A stretch of 64,000 bases of DNA, taken from Sphingomonas sp. CFBP 8760 (GTDB taxonomy: Bacteria > Pseudomonadota > Alphaproteobacteria > Sphingomonadales > Sphingomonadaceae). The stretch spans positions 248,001 to 312,000 of the forward strand of contig NZ_JACYUG010000001.1 in assembly GCF_014841615.1 (NCBI RefSeq), written 5' to 3'. The notes beneath the pieces were generated by a model. The model was not told the origin of the DNA. It ran no database searches and saw only the letters and a list, made by a program, of their open reading frames with translations. Below, piece by piece: positions 1-12,275 of this stretch. The translations under genes and the position numbers were made by a program. Numbering within the stretch: position 1 is the first letter of the stretch; the number at the start of each line of letters is the position of its first letter.

Positions 1-1
1 G

Positions 2-199
2 CTGACGACGGTGCTGGTGACGCACGACATGGCGGAGGCGCTGCTGCTGGCGACCCGCGTGGTGGTGATGGCGGCGGGGCGGATCGTCGCGGACGAGACG
101 CCGGGGGCGTTGCTGGCCGGTACGGGCGGGGATGCGGCACAGGCGCTGGTCGGCGTGCCGCGCGCGCAGGCCGCACGGCTGGCGGCACTGGCCTCATGA
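2..199 (+). CDS. ABC transporter ATP-binding protein, C-terminal fragment (osmoprotectant type)
   Basis: The 5' part lies outside the window and only the last 65 residues are visible. They begin with LTTVLVTHDMAEALLLATRV, the H-loop region (VTHD plus EA) typical of ABC ATPases, followed by the VVMAAGRIVADETP strand and turn. The stop overlaps the next start as ATGA, so it is translationally coupled to the permease/binding-protein fusion downstream. That neighbour points to glycine betaine/carnitine/choline (OpuC/ProV type) uptake. The family is clear, but the substrate is inferred from the neighbour. Confidence 0.85.
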   Translation: MTTVLVTHDMAEALLLATRVVVMAAGRIVADETPGALLAGTGGDAAQALVGVPRAQAARLAALAS

Positions 200-1734
200 A
201 CGCCTTTCTCGACGCGCTGGGCCGGGTGCCGCCGTTGCTGGCGCAGCATGTGCTGCTGGCGATGGCGGCGCTGGCGCTGGCGGTGGCGATCGCCGCGCCG
301 CTGGCGATCGTGTCGGCGCGGCGGCCACGCGTGGCGCGGATCGCGCTGGGGTTCGCCAGCCTGATCCAGACCATTCCGTCGCTGGCGCTGCTGGCGCTGT
401 TCTTTCCCGCATTGCTCAGCCTGTCGGCACTGGTCGGGGGCGGCATCCCCGCGCTCGGCTTCCTGCCGTCGCTGCTGGCGCTGACGCTCTATGCCCTGCT
501 GCCGCTGCTGCGCAACGCGGTGGCGGGGCTGAACGGGATCGACCCGGCGGTGGTCGAGGCGGCGGACGCGGTGGGGATGACGCCGTGGCAGAAGCTGCGG
601 CTGGTGGAGGCGCCGCTGGCCGCGCCGGTCGCCATCGCCGGGCTGCGGACGGCGGCGGTGTGGACGATCGGCGCGGCGACACTGTCGACCACGGTCGGCC
701 AGCCCAGTCTCGGCGACCTGATCTTCGCCGGGTTGCAGACGCAAAGCTGGGCGCTGGTGCTGGCCGGCTGCGTCGCCGCCGCCGCGCTGGCGCTGGCGGT
801 GGATGCCGGCATCGGGCTGGTCGAACGCGGCATCGCCACCCGCCGCCGCCCGGTCTGGCTGGGCGCGCTGGTGGCACTAGGGATCGGGCTGATCGCCGCC
901 ACCGCCCCGGCCTGGCCACGCGGCGGCGACGGCCCGGTGGTGGTGGTCGGCGCGAAGAATTTCGGCGAGCAGTATATCCTCGCCCGGCTGATCGGGCAGC
1001 GGCTGGAACGCGCCGGCTACCGCGTCGAATATCGCGACGGGTTGGGTTCGGCGGTGATCTTCGGCGCGGTGGCGAGCGGGACGATCGACGTCTATGTCGA
1101 TTATGCCGGCACGATCTGGAGCAACGAGATGCACCGGCGCGACGTGCCGGCCCGCCCCGCGATGCTCGCCGCTATCGCCGATTGGGCGCGAACGACGCAC
1201 CGGGTGCGGCTGCTGGCGCCGCTGGGGTTCGAGAATGCCTATGCCTTCGCGATGCCGGAACACGTCGCGGCGCAGCGGCGGATCGCGACGCTGGACGATC
1301 TCGCCGCGCAATCGCCGCGCCTGCGGCTGGGCAGCGATCTGGAATTCCTCGAACGCCCCGAATGGGCGGCGGTGCGGCGCGCCTATCCGATGCGGTTCGC
1401 GGCGACCACGCCGTACAGCCCGACGTTCATGTATCGCGCGCTGGGCAGCGGGCGGGTGGATGCGATCACCGCCTTCTCCTCCGACGGGCGGATCGCGGCG
1501 GAGCGGCTGCGCGTGCTGGCCGATCCACGCCGGGCGATACCGGGATACGATGCGATCCTGCTGCTCGCACCCGACCGGGCGGCCGACGCCCGCTTCACCG
1601 CCGCGCTGCGACCGCTGGCGGGGAAGATCGACGTGGCGACGATGCGGCAGGCGAATTACCGGGTAGACCGCGATGCGGACAAGGAAACGCCGGAACAGGC
1701 GGCGACCTGGCTGGCGAAGCAACTGGGGTTGTAG
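196..1734 (+). CDS. Osmoprotectant ABC transporter permease fused to substrate-binding domain
   Basis: This 512-residue protein joins two OpuC functions. Residues about 1-235 are hydrophobic with several membrane spans and the permease EAADAVGMTPWQKLRLVEAPLA coupling segment (quoted in part; about residues 120-140). Residues about 246-512 form a periplasmic OpuAC-like binding domain starting VVVVGAKNFGEQYILARLIG and containing DVYVDYAGTIW. Such permease/receptor fusions are known for quaternary-amine uptake in osmoadaptation. The start overlaps the ATPase stop by four bases (ATGA), giving a compact two-gene transporter. The ligand cannot be read from sequence; betaine, choline or carnitine are the usual ones. 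Confidence 0.88.
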   Translation: MNAFLDALGRVPPLLAQHVLLAMAALALAVAIAAPLAIVSARRPRVARIALGFASLIQTIPSLALLALFFPALLSLSALVGGGIPALGFLPSLLALTLYALLPLLRNAVAGLNGIDPAVVEAADAVGMTPWQKLRLVEAPLAAPVAIAGLRTAAVWTIGAATLSTTVGQPSLGDLIFAGLQTQSWALVLAGCVAAAALALAVDAGIGLVERGIATRRRPVWLGALVALGIGLIAATAPAWPRGGDGPVVVVGAKNFGEQYILARLIGQRLERAGYRVEYRDGLGSAVIFGAVASGTIDVYVDYAGTIWSNEMHRRDVPARPAMLAAIADWARTTHRVRLLAPLGFENAYAFAMPEHVAAQRRIATLDDLAAQSPRLRLGSDLEFLERPEWAAVRRAYPMRFAATTPYSPTFMYRALGSGRVDAITAFSSDGRIAAERLRVLADPRRAIPGYDAILLLAPDRAADARFTAALRPLAGKIDVATMRQANYRVDRDADKETPEQAATWLAKQLGL

Positions 1735-1751
1735 GCCCCTATCCCACCATC

Positions 1752-1827
1752 CGTCATGGCGAGCACAGCCAAGCAATCCAGGGCGGCACATGCGGCGCTG
1801 GATTGCTTCGCTGCGCTCGCAATGACG
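1752..1827. repeat. Palindromic REP-like repeat, copy 1
   Basis: The two arms are inverted: the left reads CGTCATGGCGAGC then AAGCAATCCAG, and the right reads CTGGATTGCTTCGC then CGCTCGCAATGACG, around a loop of about 20 bases. Related elements lie at 14848-14924, 15995-16024 (one arm) and 28232-28302, always between genes. It sits just after the transporter operon, where it could fold into a long stem-loop in the transcript. Confidence 0.85.
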
Positions 1828-1860
1828 GTGGGAATGGGAACGAACACCACCCCCCGAACG

Positions 1861-1903
1861 CGACACGGCCCGCATATCCGGCATGGATACGCGGGCCGTG
1901 TCG
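1861..1903 (-). terminator. Long perfect stem-loop downstream of tRNA-Val
   Basis: The arms CGACACGGCCCGC and GCGGGCCGTGTCG pair perfectly over 13 bp and flank a 17-base loop with a further weak stem. It starts 14 bases past the tRNA-Val 3' end on the minus strand. It lacks a strong U tract, so it may be an intrinsic terminator or a processing/protection structure. It also lies between convergent units. Confidence 0.5.
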
Positions 1904-1916
1904 TGGCTGCCGAGGA

Positions 1917-1991
1917 TGGTGGGCGCGACAGGGATTGAACCTGTGACCCCACCCGTGTGAAGGGTGTGCTCTACCGCTGAGCTACGCGCCC
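1917..1991 (-). tRNA. tRNA-Val (CAC)
   Basis: The minus strand folds as a cloverleaf of 75 nt including an encoded 3' CCA. The acceptor stem is GGGCGCG/CGCGCCC. The D arm contains AGCTCAGCGGTAGAGC. The anticodon stem is CACCC/GGGTG with loop TTCACAC, giving anticodon CAC that reads GUG. The T arm contains GGTTCAATCC. It lies downstream of the HU gene, on the same strand. Confidence 0.95.
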
Positions 1992-2043
1992 ATCCTCGTG
2001 CGGAGGGAGGCCATTAGTCGGCCGCCCCGCGCCTGTCCAGCCG

Positions 2044-2316
2044 TTAGTTGACCGAATCCTTCAGGATCTTGCCCGCCTTGAACTTGGGCTGGGTCGATGC
2101 CTTGATCGTCATCGGTTCGCCGGTGCGCGGATTGCGCCCCGCCGACGCCTTGCGCCGCGAGACGGAAAAGGTGCCGAACCCGACCAGACGCACCTCCTCT
2201 CCCTTCTTGAGAGTGACGGAGATGGTGTCGAACACCGCCTCCACCGCTTTCACCGCATCGCTGCGCGCCAGTCCCGAATGATCGGCCACCGTCGCGATCA
2301 GCTCCTGCTTGTTCAT
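2044..2316 (-). CDS. hupB: HU-family DNA-binding protein
   Basis: This 90-residue protein matches the usual HU length and architecture: N-terminal helices MNKQELIATVADHSGLARSD, then the β-arm region with GFGTFSVSRRKASAGRNPRTGE and a C-terminal KFKAGKILKDSVN. HU is a nucleoid protein that bends and compacts DNA. An in-frame start eight codons upstream exists, but the internal ATG has a clear AAGGGGG Shine-Dalgarno about seven bases before it. It follows lon on the same strand, as in many proteobacteria. Confidence 0.95.
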   Translation of the reverse strand: MNKQELIATVADHSGLARSDAVKAVEAVFDTISVTLKKGEEVRLVGFGTFSVSRRKASAGRNPRTGEPMTIKASTQPKFKAGKILKDSVN

Positions 2317-2490
2317 GGACGAACCCCCTTCACGAATCATGGTCCACGCGCAGCCCGGGCCACGCGCATGAGCCCCTCAATAGCAGGCGCGGCCCCGATG
2401 AAGTCAACCGACCAGGGCGATCGTCGCGACGAACGGCAGGACGACCCACCGGATCGTTCCGCCGCCCGTCGCGCCGATCATCACCCGGCA

Positions 2491-4887
<2,397 letters not shown>

Positions 4888-4900
4888 GCAAACTCCGGTC

Positions 4901-4916
4901 GGCCCCGATCGGGGCC
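4901..4916. promoter_or_regulatory. Perfect 16-bp palindrome in the lon leader
   Basis: GGCCCCGATCGGGGCC is fully self-complementary and lies between the possible lon promoter and its ribosome-binding site, ending about 13 bases before the ATG. It could be an operator or, in RNA, a small hairpin near the ribosome site. The palindrome is seen directly; any role is inferred. Confidence 0.45.
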
Positions 4917-4927
4917 ACGATGGTTCT

Positions 4928-4958
4928 TTATATGGGATGTGCGAACGATCCATCAATC
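4928..4958 (-). promoter_or_regulatory. Candidate heat-shock (sigma-32) promoter of lon
   Basis: On the minus strand ATTGATG is followed after 14 bases by CCCATATAA, close to the sigma-32 pattern CTTGAAA, spacer of 11-16, CCCCATNT. The -10-like element is about 40 bases upstream of the lon start codon, a sensible leader length. lon is a heat-shock gene in many proteobacteria. The -35 match is partial. Confidence 0.4.
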
Positions 4959-5020
4959 TGGCCACCGCCCTGATTGTGATCCGCTCTTGCCAAGCCATCG
5001 GCGGTGCGCAACGATGCGTC

Positions 5021-6754
5021 ATGAATCGTATACTTTCATCGCTGATCGCGGTCGCGTTCATCCCCGCCGCCGCCGCGCAGACCGGCACGCTGCCCGCCAA
5101 GGGCACGCCGGCCCTGACCGAACAGACCAAGGTTTCCGGTGGCCTCCGCCCGGCCGAACAGACCGCGCTGACGTCCGACCGGGCCGATCTGGCGTTCGAG
5201 CTGCATCCCGACAGCTACCGCCTGACCGGGGTGGCGACACTGGATTTCACCGCGAAGGCACCGGTCGCCCGGCTGGTGATCGATCTCGATCGCAACCTGC
5301 CCGTCACCGCGATTGCGATCGACGGCGTCGCCTTGCCCGCCGGGCGCTGGTCGAATCCGCAGGGGCAGTTGACCATCCCGCTGCCCCGGCCGCTCGCGGC
5401 GGGTGGCAAGGTATCCGCGCGCATCACCTATGGCGGCACCCCGCATGTCGCGGTGCGCGCGCCGTGGGACGACGGGGTGGTGTGGTCAAAGACGCCAGCA
5501 GGGGCGACCTGGTTCGCGACCACGGCGGAGGGGTATGGCTGCGACCTGTTCTGGCCGTGCTTCGATTTTCCCGAGGGGGAGCCGGGCAGCGTGACGCTGC
5601 ACATCACCGTGCCCAGGGGATTGAAGGCCCCCTCGAACGGCCGGCTGCTCGGCGTCGACACGCTGCCCGACGGGCGCACGACGTGGAACTGGCGGACCGA
5701 TCACCCCAACACCTATGCGATCGCGCTGAACGTCGGCCCGTACGAAGAGATCGCCGGGACCTATAAAAGCCGGTTCGGCAACACGATCCCGATGTTCTAC
5801 TGGTACCTGCCCGGCGAGAAAGCGAAGGCGGAAAAGCTGTTCGCCGAGTTCGCCCCGACGCTCGACTTCTTCGAAAGCACGATCGGCCCCTACCCCTTCG
5901 GCAACGAGAAGGTCGGCGTGATCGAGACGCCGCACAAGGGCATGGAGCACCAGACGATCAATGCCTATGGCAACGACTATGCCAAGGCGGCGGAGGGGTT
6001 CGACTGGCTGTTCCAGCACGAATTCGCGCATGAATGGTTCGCCAACCAGCTGACCGCCGCCAACTGGGACGATTACTGGCTGCACGAGGGCTATGGCACC
6101 TACATGCAGCCTGCCTATGGCGAATGGCGCGAGGGCGCGGCGCGGTATGCCGCGATGATGAACGGCCAGCGCGGCGGCATCGCCAACCGGGTGCCGATCG
6201 TTCGTGGCCGCGTCATCACCGAGGAGGAGGTGTACGAGGCGGACAAGGGCGGCCCCGGCCTCGACATCTACAACAAGGGGTCGTGGATGCTCCACACGCT
6301 GCGCTGGGCGATCGGCGACAAGGCGTTCTGGGACGTGACCCGGCTGGCCGTCTATGGCCGCCTCGATCCGAAACCCGGCAACTTCGTGCCCCGCTTCGGC
6401 TCGACGACCGAATATGAAGGCTTCGTCGCCCGCGTGACGGGCAAGGACTATCGCTGGTTCTTCGATGCGTACCTGCGTCAGGCGGCATTGCCCGATCTGA
6501 TCCCGACGCGGACCGGCGACACGCTGACGCTGGCATGGCACGTGCCGGGGAACGGCCCCTTCCCGCTTCCGGTCGAACTGGCGGTCGACGGCGTCCGCCG
6601 GACCCTGCCGATGACGGAGGGGCGTGCGACGTTGAATGTGCCCGCCTCGGCGCATGTCGTGATCGATCCCGACGCCCGCGTGTTGAGACGATCGATCGCG
6701 ATCGAGGAGATGCAGGCATGGCAAAGCGGACGGCAGGGTCGACCGGCGAAATGA
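5021..6754 (+). CDS. M1-family metallo-aminopeptidase, secreted
   Basis: This 577-residue protein starts with a signal peptide (MNRILSSLIAVAFIPAAAAQ). The zinc site is HEFAH at about residues 333-337 with the third ligand Glu near 356 in LHEGYG, the gluzincin HExxH-x18-E pattern. The substrate-binding motif GMEHQT lies at about residues 307-312. M1 enzymes remove N-terminal residues from peptides; this one should act in the periplasm or outside. It lacks the large C-terminal domain of PepN and resembles leukotriene-A4-hydrolase-like or cold-active forms. The start was set by the signal peptide. It diverges from lon and overlaps or abuts the next small gene. Confidence 0.88.
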   Translation: MNRILSSLIAVAFIPAAAAQTGTLPAKGTPALTEQTKVSGGLRPAEQTALTSDRADLAFELHPDSYRLTGVATLDFTAKAPVARLVIDLDRNLPVTAIAIDGVALPAGRWSNPQGQLTIPLPRPLAAGGKVSARITYGGTPHVAVRAPWDDGVVWSKTPAGATWFATTAEGYGCDLFWPCFDFPEGEPGSVTLHITVPRGLKAPSNGRLLGVDTLPDGRTTWNWRTDHPNTYAIALNVGPYEEIAGTYKSRFGNTIPMFYWYLPGEKAKAEKLFAEFAPTLDFFESTIGPYPFGNEKVGVIETPHKGMEHQTINAYGNDYAKAAEGFDWLFQHEFAHEWFANQLTAANWDDYWLHEGYGTYMQPAYGEWREGAARYAAMMNGQRGGIANRVPIVRGRVITEEEVYEADKGGPGLDIYNKGSWMLHTLRWAIGDKAFWDVTRLAVYGRLDPKPGNFVPRFGSTTEYEGFVARVTGKDYRWFFDAYLRQAALPDLIPTRTGDTLTLAWHVPGNGPFPLPVELAVDGVRRTLPMTEGRATLNVPASAHVVIDPDARVLRRSIAIEEMQAWQSGRQGRPAK

Positions 6755-6993
6755 GCGGCACCGCCCTCGGCATCCGCCGGGCGGCGGAAATGGCGGCGGT
6801 GTTCATGATCGGCGACGGGTTGCTCGGGCTGCTCCAGCCGACCCGCCATGTCGATCTGTGGCGATCGGACGTGGCGGCGGTGGATGCGCTGGTGCGCCCG
6901 TTCGGTGGACGCCCGACCCGGCGGCGCTGGTACGGCGCGCTGCAACTGGCGGCCGGCGTGACGCTGGCGGCGGGATTGCGGCCGCCGCGATGA
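6718..6993 (+). CDS. Small hypothetical membrane-associated protein
   Basis: This 91-residue product is not recognised. It overlaps the end of the aminopeptidase gene, with a GAGGAG ribosome site about eight bases before the chosen ATG. An alternative ATG at 6751 overlaps the upstream stop as ATGA but has no clear ribosome site. It has two weakly hydrophobic stretches (MAAVFMIGDGLLGLLQP and ALQLAAGVTLAAGL) separated by an Arg-rich turn, suggesting a small two-helix membrane protein. Coupling to the peptidase gene is likely; function is unknown. Confidence 0.55.
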   Translation: MAKRTAGSTGEMSGTALGIRRAAEMAAVFMIGDGLLGLLQPTRHVDLWRSDVAAVDALVRPFGGRPTRRRWYGALQLAAGVTLAAGLRPPR

Positions 6994-6996
6994 AGG

Positions 6997-7767
6997 TCAG
7001 CGCCGGTGCGGCACCGCCTTGTCGCGTGTCGCGCCGGCATAGTTGCCCGTCGCCAATATGAACGGCCGGGTCGCGGCCCGGACGATCCGCTTCAACGCCA
7101 GACTGCCGCGTCCCCAGTCCTTGCCGTCCATGCCTCGTCGGCCGGATATCTTGGGATCGGTGAAGAAGTAGGTGCGGACCGGCACGTCGGTGGATTGCAG
7201 CACCTGCGCGGACAGGATCATCTCCGGCGGCAGGCGGTTCACGTCGTCGCGCAGCGAGAGATAACGGTCGCGGAGGATCGCGTCGAATCCCGCCTTCGTC
7301 CAAATGAACAGCCGCATGTCCAGCCACGGGCGCCGCCGGTTCCAGATGTCGCCCGCGAAATCGACGCCGCGGCGGGCGCGGACCACCTTGGGCAGGTTCG
7401 ACACCAGATAACGCCCGGTCACCTTCACGACGGTGCCATCACCCAGATACGGAACATGGTCCATCGCGTGCTGGATCAACGCCAGCTCGCCATAGCCGTA
7501 CCCATAGGCGGGCGGATATTCGATGCCGGGATAGGACATCACATCGATCGGATGGCCGGCCGCCACCTGCTCGAACGCGGTCATGTCGCTGGCCGAGTTG
7601 TCGACGAACAGGATCCGGTCGATGCCATGCCCGATCATGCCGCGATAGAATGTCAGCGCGCGCAGATACTCGTCACGCCGCGCATCCGCATTGGCGATCA
7701 TCGTCCGCATCCCGCCGGCGGGTGCGACCGTCGCGGTCATCAGCAGGGTCACCGGATCATCGGACAT
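6997..7767 (-). CDS. Putative glycosyltransferase or surface-polysaccharide protein, uncharacterised
   Basis: The 256-residue protein begins MSDDPVTLLMTATVAPAGG and continues with R-DEYLRALTFYRGM and ILFVDNSASDM, which resembles the nucleotide-sugar-binding start of GT-A-like proteins. A conserved-looking VVKVTGRYLVSNLP segment sits in the middle. No signal peptide is visible. It lies 72 bases downstream of a GT2 gene on the same strand, supporting a role in glycan assembly. I do not recognise a named family, so the function is inferred from context. Confidence 0.6.
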   Translation of the reverse strand: MSDDPVTLLMTATVAPAGGMRTMIANADARRDEYLRALTFYRGMIGHGIDRILFVDNSASDMTAFEQVAAGHPIDVMSYPGIEYPPAYGYGYGELALIQHAMDHVPYLGDGTVVKVTGRYLVSNLPKVVRARRGVDFAGDIWNRRRPWLDMRLFIWTKAGFDAILRDRYLSLRDDVNRLPPEMILSAQVLQSTDVPVRTYFFTDPKISGRRGMDGKDWGRGSLALKRIVRAATRPFILATGNYAGATRDKAVPHRR

Positions 7768-7839
7768 CGTGTTGGACCTTCGCCATCCTCGACCCGCCGG
7801 TCGATGCCGCATCCCGGCCGGCGTACCGACCGGCGATCG

Positions 7840-8757
7840 TCAGATCATCGCCGCGACGATCGCGGCCTTCATCCGGGTTTCGCCGGTACGGGCCGACCGT
7901 ATCTCACGCAGCCGCCCGACCGTATGGCCATCCAGCATCGTGCGCAGCGTCGCCTGCACGGCCGGCGGCGCGGTATCGCCGAACCGGTCGCGAAACGCCA
8001 AAAGCGTATTGCGCGCCAGCGCGGCCTGCCGGCGACAACTGTCCAGCCGCCGCAGCGGTTCGCCCAGACGACCGAACCAGCGGGAAAACAGCCGCTCCGT
8101 CATCGGCGCACCGACCGTGTTGGCGCCATGCTGCCGATAGAGGACCAGCGGTTCCTCGACGCTGTCGACCACCCCGAAGGCGGCCGCGACCAGCGCCAGC
8201 CACCAGTCGTGCATCATCACCTCCGCCGGCACCGGCAGCGCCAACCGCATCAGCGCGTCGTTGATCAGCATGGTGCAGCCGGGCACGTGATTGCTGAGCA
8301 GGAAATCGCGGGGGGCCGACGCCTTCAGGCTTTTGCTGGTGAACCGGAAGAAACTGTCGCCCAGCACGTTCAGGTCGGAATCGACGACCTTCAGGTCGCT
8401 GAACACCATCACCGGCGCCCCCGGTTGGCGCGCCTCGCATTCCTGCATCCGGCGCATCAGCGACGATAGCTTGTTCGGTTCCCAGACATCGTCCTGATCC
8501 GCCAGCGCGACATAGCCACCGCCGGTTTGCGTCATCGCGTTGCTGAAATTACCGATCACGCCACGCGCGGCGGTGTTGCGATGGACGGCCGCCCCGTCCC
8601 ACAGGGCGGCGACCATCTCGCGCGTGCGATCGGTGGAGCTATCGTCGGATACGACGAGACGGACGTCCTGCCAGTCCTGTGCCCGAACGGACGCGAGGAA
8701 CGGTTCCAGATAGCGTTCGCCATTGTACGTAGCCAAAGCTACCGAAATCGCCGTCAT
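7840..8757 (-). CDS. Glycosyltransferase family 2
   Basis: The 305-residue protein has the GT-A fold start MTAISVALATYNGERYLEPF, the VVSDDSSTDRTREMV nucleotide-sugar segment, and a metal-binding DQDDVW (DxD) motif at about residues 87-92. The C-terminal half has NHVPGCTMLIND and DWWLALVAAAFG, as in rhamnosyl- and galactosyltransferases of O-antigen pathways. It should transfer a sugar in cytoplasmic assembly of a surface glycan. It precedes the 256-residue putative glycosyltransferase and follows clpX. Sugar and acceptor are unknown. Confidence 0.88.
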   Translation of the reverse strand: MTAISVALATYNGERYLEPFLASVRAQDWQDVRLVVSDDSSTDRTREMVAALWDGAAVHRNTAARGVIGNFSNAMTQTGGGYVALADQDDVWEPNKLSSLMRRMQECEARQPGAPVMVFSDLKVVDSDLNVLGDSFFRFTSKSLKASAPRDFLLSNHVPGCTMLINDALMRLALPVPAEVMMHDWWLALVAAAFGVVDSVEEPLVLYRQHGANTVGAPMTERLFSRWFGRLGEPLRRLDSCRRQAALARNTLLAFRDRFGDTAPPAVQATLRTMLDGHTVGRLREIRSARTGETRMKAAIVAAMI

Positions 8758-8803
8758 TCACCGCCCCCGCATACCACCCGTCCGCCGACCCCTAACCTCC
8801 CCG

Positions 8804-10069
<1,266 letters not shown>

Positions 10070-10251
10070 TAAGATAACCCTCTTGGTCGATACGCCATCC
10101 GCACCGACACATTGCGCATGGGCGGATCCAGGGGCGGATCACGCCGGACGACAGATATGGCAATCCCGCCCCGGCTCTACAAGCGATAACCGGCCGCGCC
10201 CGGTTGCCCGGCCACGGAGCGGCCGGGCGCGGCGACGGGGCGGGAAGCCGA

Positions 10252-10941
10252 TCAGGCGGTGGCCGCGCCGTCTTCCGAAGGCATCGGCCGCTTGTCGAAC
10301 ACCTCGTCGATCAGTCCGAAATCCTTCGCCTCGGACGACGACAGGAAGGTGTCGCGGTCCATCTTGCGCTCGATCTCCTCGATCGGCTGACCGGTGTACT
10401 TGGCGTACAGCTCGTTCATCCGCGCACGGATGCGCAGGATTTCCTTGGCCTGGATCTCGATGTCCGATGCCATGCCCTGCGCGCCGCCGGACGGCTGGTG
10501 GATCATGATCCGCGCATTGGTGAGCGCGACGCGCATCCCCTGCTCGCCCGATGCCAGCAGGAAGCTGCCCATCGATGCCGCCTGCCCGATGCACACCGTG
10601 CCGACGCGCGGCCGGATGTACTGCATCGTGTCATGGATCGCCATGCCCGCCGTGACGACACCCCCCGGCGAGTTGATGTACATGAAGATGTCCTTCTTCG
10701 GGTTCTCCGATTCGAGGAACAGCAACTGCGCGGTGATGAGGCTGGCCATGCCGTCCTCCACCCCGCCCGTCACGAACACGATGCGTTCGCGCAGCAGGCG
10801 GCTGAAGATGTCGAACGAGCGCTCGCCGCGGTTCGACTGCTCGATGACGATCGGCACCAGACCGGCCCGGGTCTGCTGGAGGCCGACGCCGGCCTGCGCC
10901 AGCGGGCTCGCGAAATCGCCGGTCTCGAACGGATTGTGCAT
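10252..10941 (-). CDS. clpP: ATP-dependent Clp protease proteolytic subunit ClpP
   Basis: The protein is 229 residues from the chosen ATG ([13 protein letters not shown]). The serine protease triad is visible: Ser in [11 protein letters not shown] (about 123), His in MIHQPSGG (about 148) and Asp in MDRDTFLSS (about 197). An in-frame ATG seven codons upstream (10962) also has a good AGGGG ribosome site, so the product could be 236 residues. ClpP forms the proteolytic barrel used by ClpX and ClpA. The order clpP-clpX is the usual one. Confidence 0.96.
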   Translation of the reverse strand: MHNPFETGDFASPLAQAGVGLQQTRAGLVPIVIEQSNRGERSFDIFSRLLRERIVFVTGGVEDGMASLITAQLLFLESENPKKDIFMYINSPGGVVTAGMAIHDTMQYIRPRVGTVCIGQAASMGSFLLASGEQGMRVALTNARIMIHQPSGGAQGMASDIEIQAKEILRIRARMNELYAKYTGQPIEEIERKMDRDTFLSSSEAKDFGLIDEVFDKRPMPSEDGAATA

Positions 10942-11043
10942 GGGTGAACTCTCTGATGGCATGAAGAGCCCCTATGTCGCCCGCCAGCCGGGGGAGTTCA
11001 ACCCCGCCCCGAAACGATCAGGGTTAACGCGCGACCCTAACAG

Positions 11044-11979
11044 TCATGCGCCCGGCGCGGGATACGTCAGATAGGCCAGCCGCCGCATCTCGCGCCGCCC
11101 CCGCACCACGGTATCGAGGATCAGCCCCGCGAAGAAACAGAGCGCCGCCACGATCACCAGTCCCGTGACGAGGATCGCGGTAGGGAAACGCGGCACCAGC
11201 CCGGTCTGCGCATAGGTGACGACCAGCGGCACCGCGAGCGCGACGGCGACCAGCGCCAGCAACAGACCGAGCCCGCCGAAATACAGCAGGGGCCGTTCGA
11301 TCCGGTACAATGTCAGGATCGTCGACAGGATACGCCAGCCGTCGCCGTACGTGGACAGCTTCGATTCCGACCCCTCCGGCCGGGCATAATAGGGCGTCTC
11401 GATCTCCGCGCACGGCATCCTGAGTTCCAGCGCATGGACCGAGATTTCCGTTTCGATCTCGAACCCCGCCGACAGCGACGGGAAACTCTTCACGAACCGG
11501 CGCGAGAAGACGCGGTAGCCCGACAGGATATCGGTGAAACTGCGCCCGAACAGCCGCGCCAGCATGCCGGTCAGCAACGCATTGCCGAAGCGGTGGCCCC
11601 GCCGGTACGATTCCTGCACCTGGCTGACGCGGCTGCCGACGATCATGTCGAGCTGTTCGTCCACCAGCCGCTCGACCAGCAGCGGCGCGGAGGCGGCGTC
11701 GTAGGTCGCGTCGCCGTCCGCCATCACATAGACATCGGCGTCGATGTCGGCGAACATCCGCCGCACCACCGCGCCCTTGCCCTGGATGCGTTCGCGCCGC
11801 ACGACCGCCCCGGCGCGCTCCGCCACCTCGACGGTGCGGTCGGCGGAGTTGTTGTCGTAGACATGGATCACCGCGTCGGGGAGCGCGGCGCGGAAGCCGG
11901 CCACGGTCTGCGCGATCGCCGCTTCCTCGTTGTAGCAGGGCAGCAGGACGGCGATGCGGAGCGCGCGCGGGCCGGTCAT
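11044..11979 (-). CDS. Membrane-anchored glycosyltransferase family 2
   Basis: This 311-residue protein has an N-terminal GT2 domain with AVLLPCYNEEAAI, HVYDNNSADRTVEVA and MADGDATYD (DxD at about residues 98-100). Two strong membrane spans follow near the C terminus (LLYFGGLGLLLALVAVALAV and the following LVTGLVIVAALCFFAGLIL). This matches polyprenyl-phosphate glycosyltransferases related to DPM1. It probably charges undecaprenyl phosphate or extends a lipid-linked glycan at the inner membrane. It sits between tig and clpP on the same strand, an insertion in the proteostasis string. Confidence 0.85.
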   Translation of the reverse strand: MTGPRALRIAVLLPCYNEEAAIAQTVAGFRAALPDAVIHVYDNNSADRTVEVAERAGAVVRRERIQGKGAVVRRMFADIDADVYVMADGDATYDAASAPLLVERLVDEQLDMIVGSRVSQVQESYRRGHRFGNALLTGMLARLFGRSFTDILSGYRVFSRRFVKSFPSLSAGFEIETEISVHALELRMPCAEIETPYYARPEGSESKLSTYGDGWRILSTILTLYRIERPLLYFGGLGLLLALVAVALAVPLVVTYAQTGLVPRFPTAILVTGLVIVAALCFFAGLILDTVVRGRREMRRLAYLTYPAPGA

Positions 11980-12000
11980 GATCGGGTCTTCTCCGTGACG

Positions 12001-12225
12001 CTATTGCTGACCCGTGGTCCGCTCGTACCCGCCTTGCAGGATCGTATCGCGGCACGTCGCGGTCCAGCATCGATCGGCGTCGCGTGCCGCGATGGCGGCC
12101 TCGTCGTGACGACTCATCACCAGCCAGCCGATCACCGCGACGACGACCAGCACCGCCACGACGATCAACTGGATATTGCCCCCGCGATCACCATTCGCCA
12201 CGCGCCGTTCGCCTCCGTTTTCCAT
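12001..12225 (-). CDS. Small single-span membrane protein, hypothetical
   Basis: The 74-residue product has a charged N terminus, one clear membrane helix (IQLIVVAVLVVVAVIGWLVM, about residues 18-37) and a C-terminal segment with two Cys in RCWTATC that could form a disulfide outside the membrane. It lies between tig and the membrane GT2 gene on the same strand. No family is recognised. The start is uncertain because no strong ribosome site is visible. Confidence 0.5.
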   Translation of the reverse strand: MENGGERRVANGDRGGNIQLIVVAVLVVVAVIGWLVMSRHDEAAIAARDADRCWTATCRDTILQGGYERTTGQQ

Positions 12226-12275
12226 GCCGCAACGGTCACCCCGATCGCCGGACCGGGGCGGCCGTCATCGGGCGA

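Noticed and set aside
132..1946. Open frame of 604 codons in another frame of the transporter fusion gene, reaching the tRNA-Val
   Set aside because: It is a frame-shadow of the ABC fusion gene, rich in Arg and Gly, and enters a tRNA gene.
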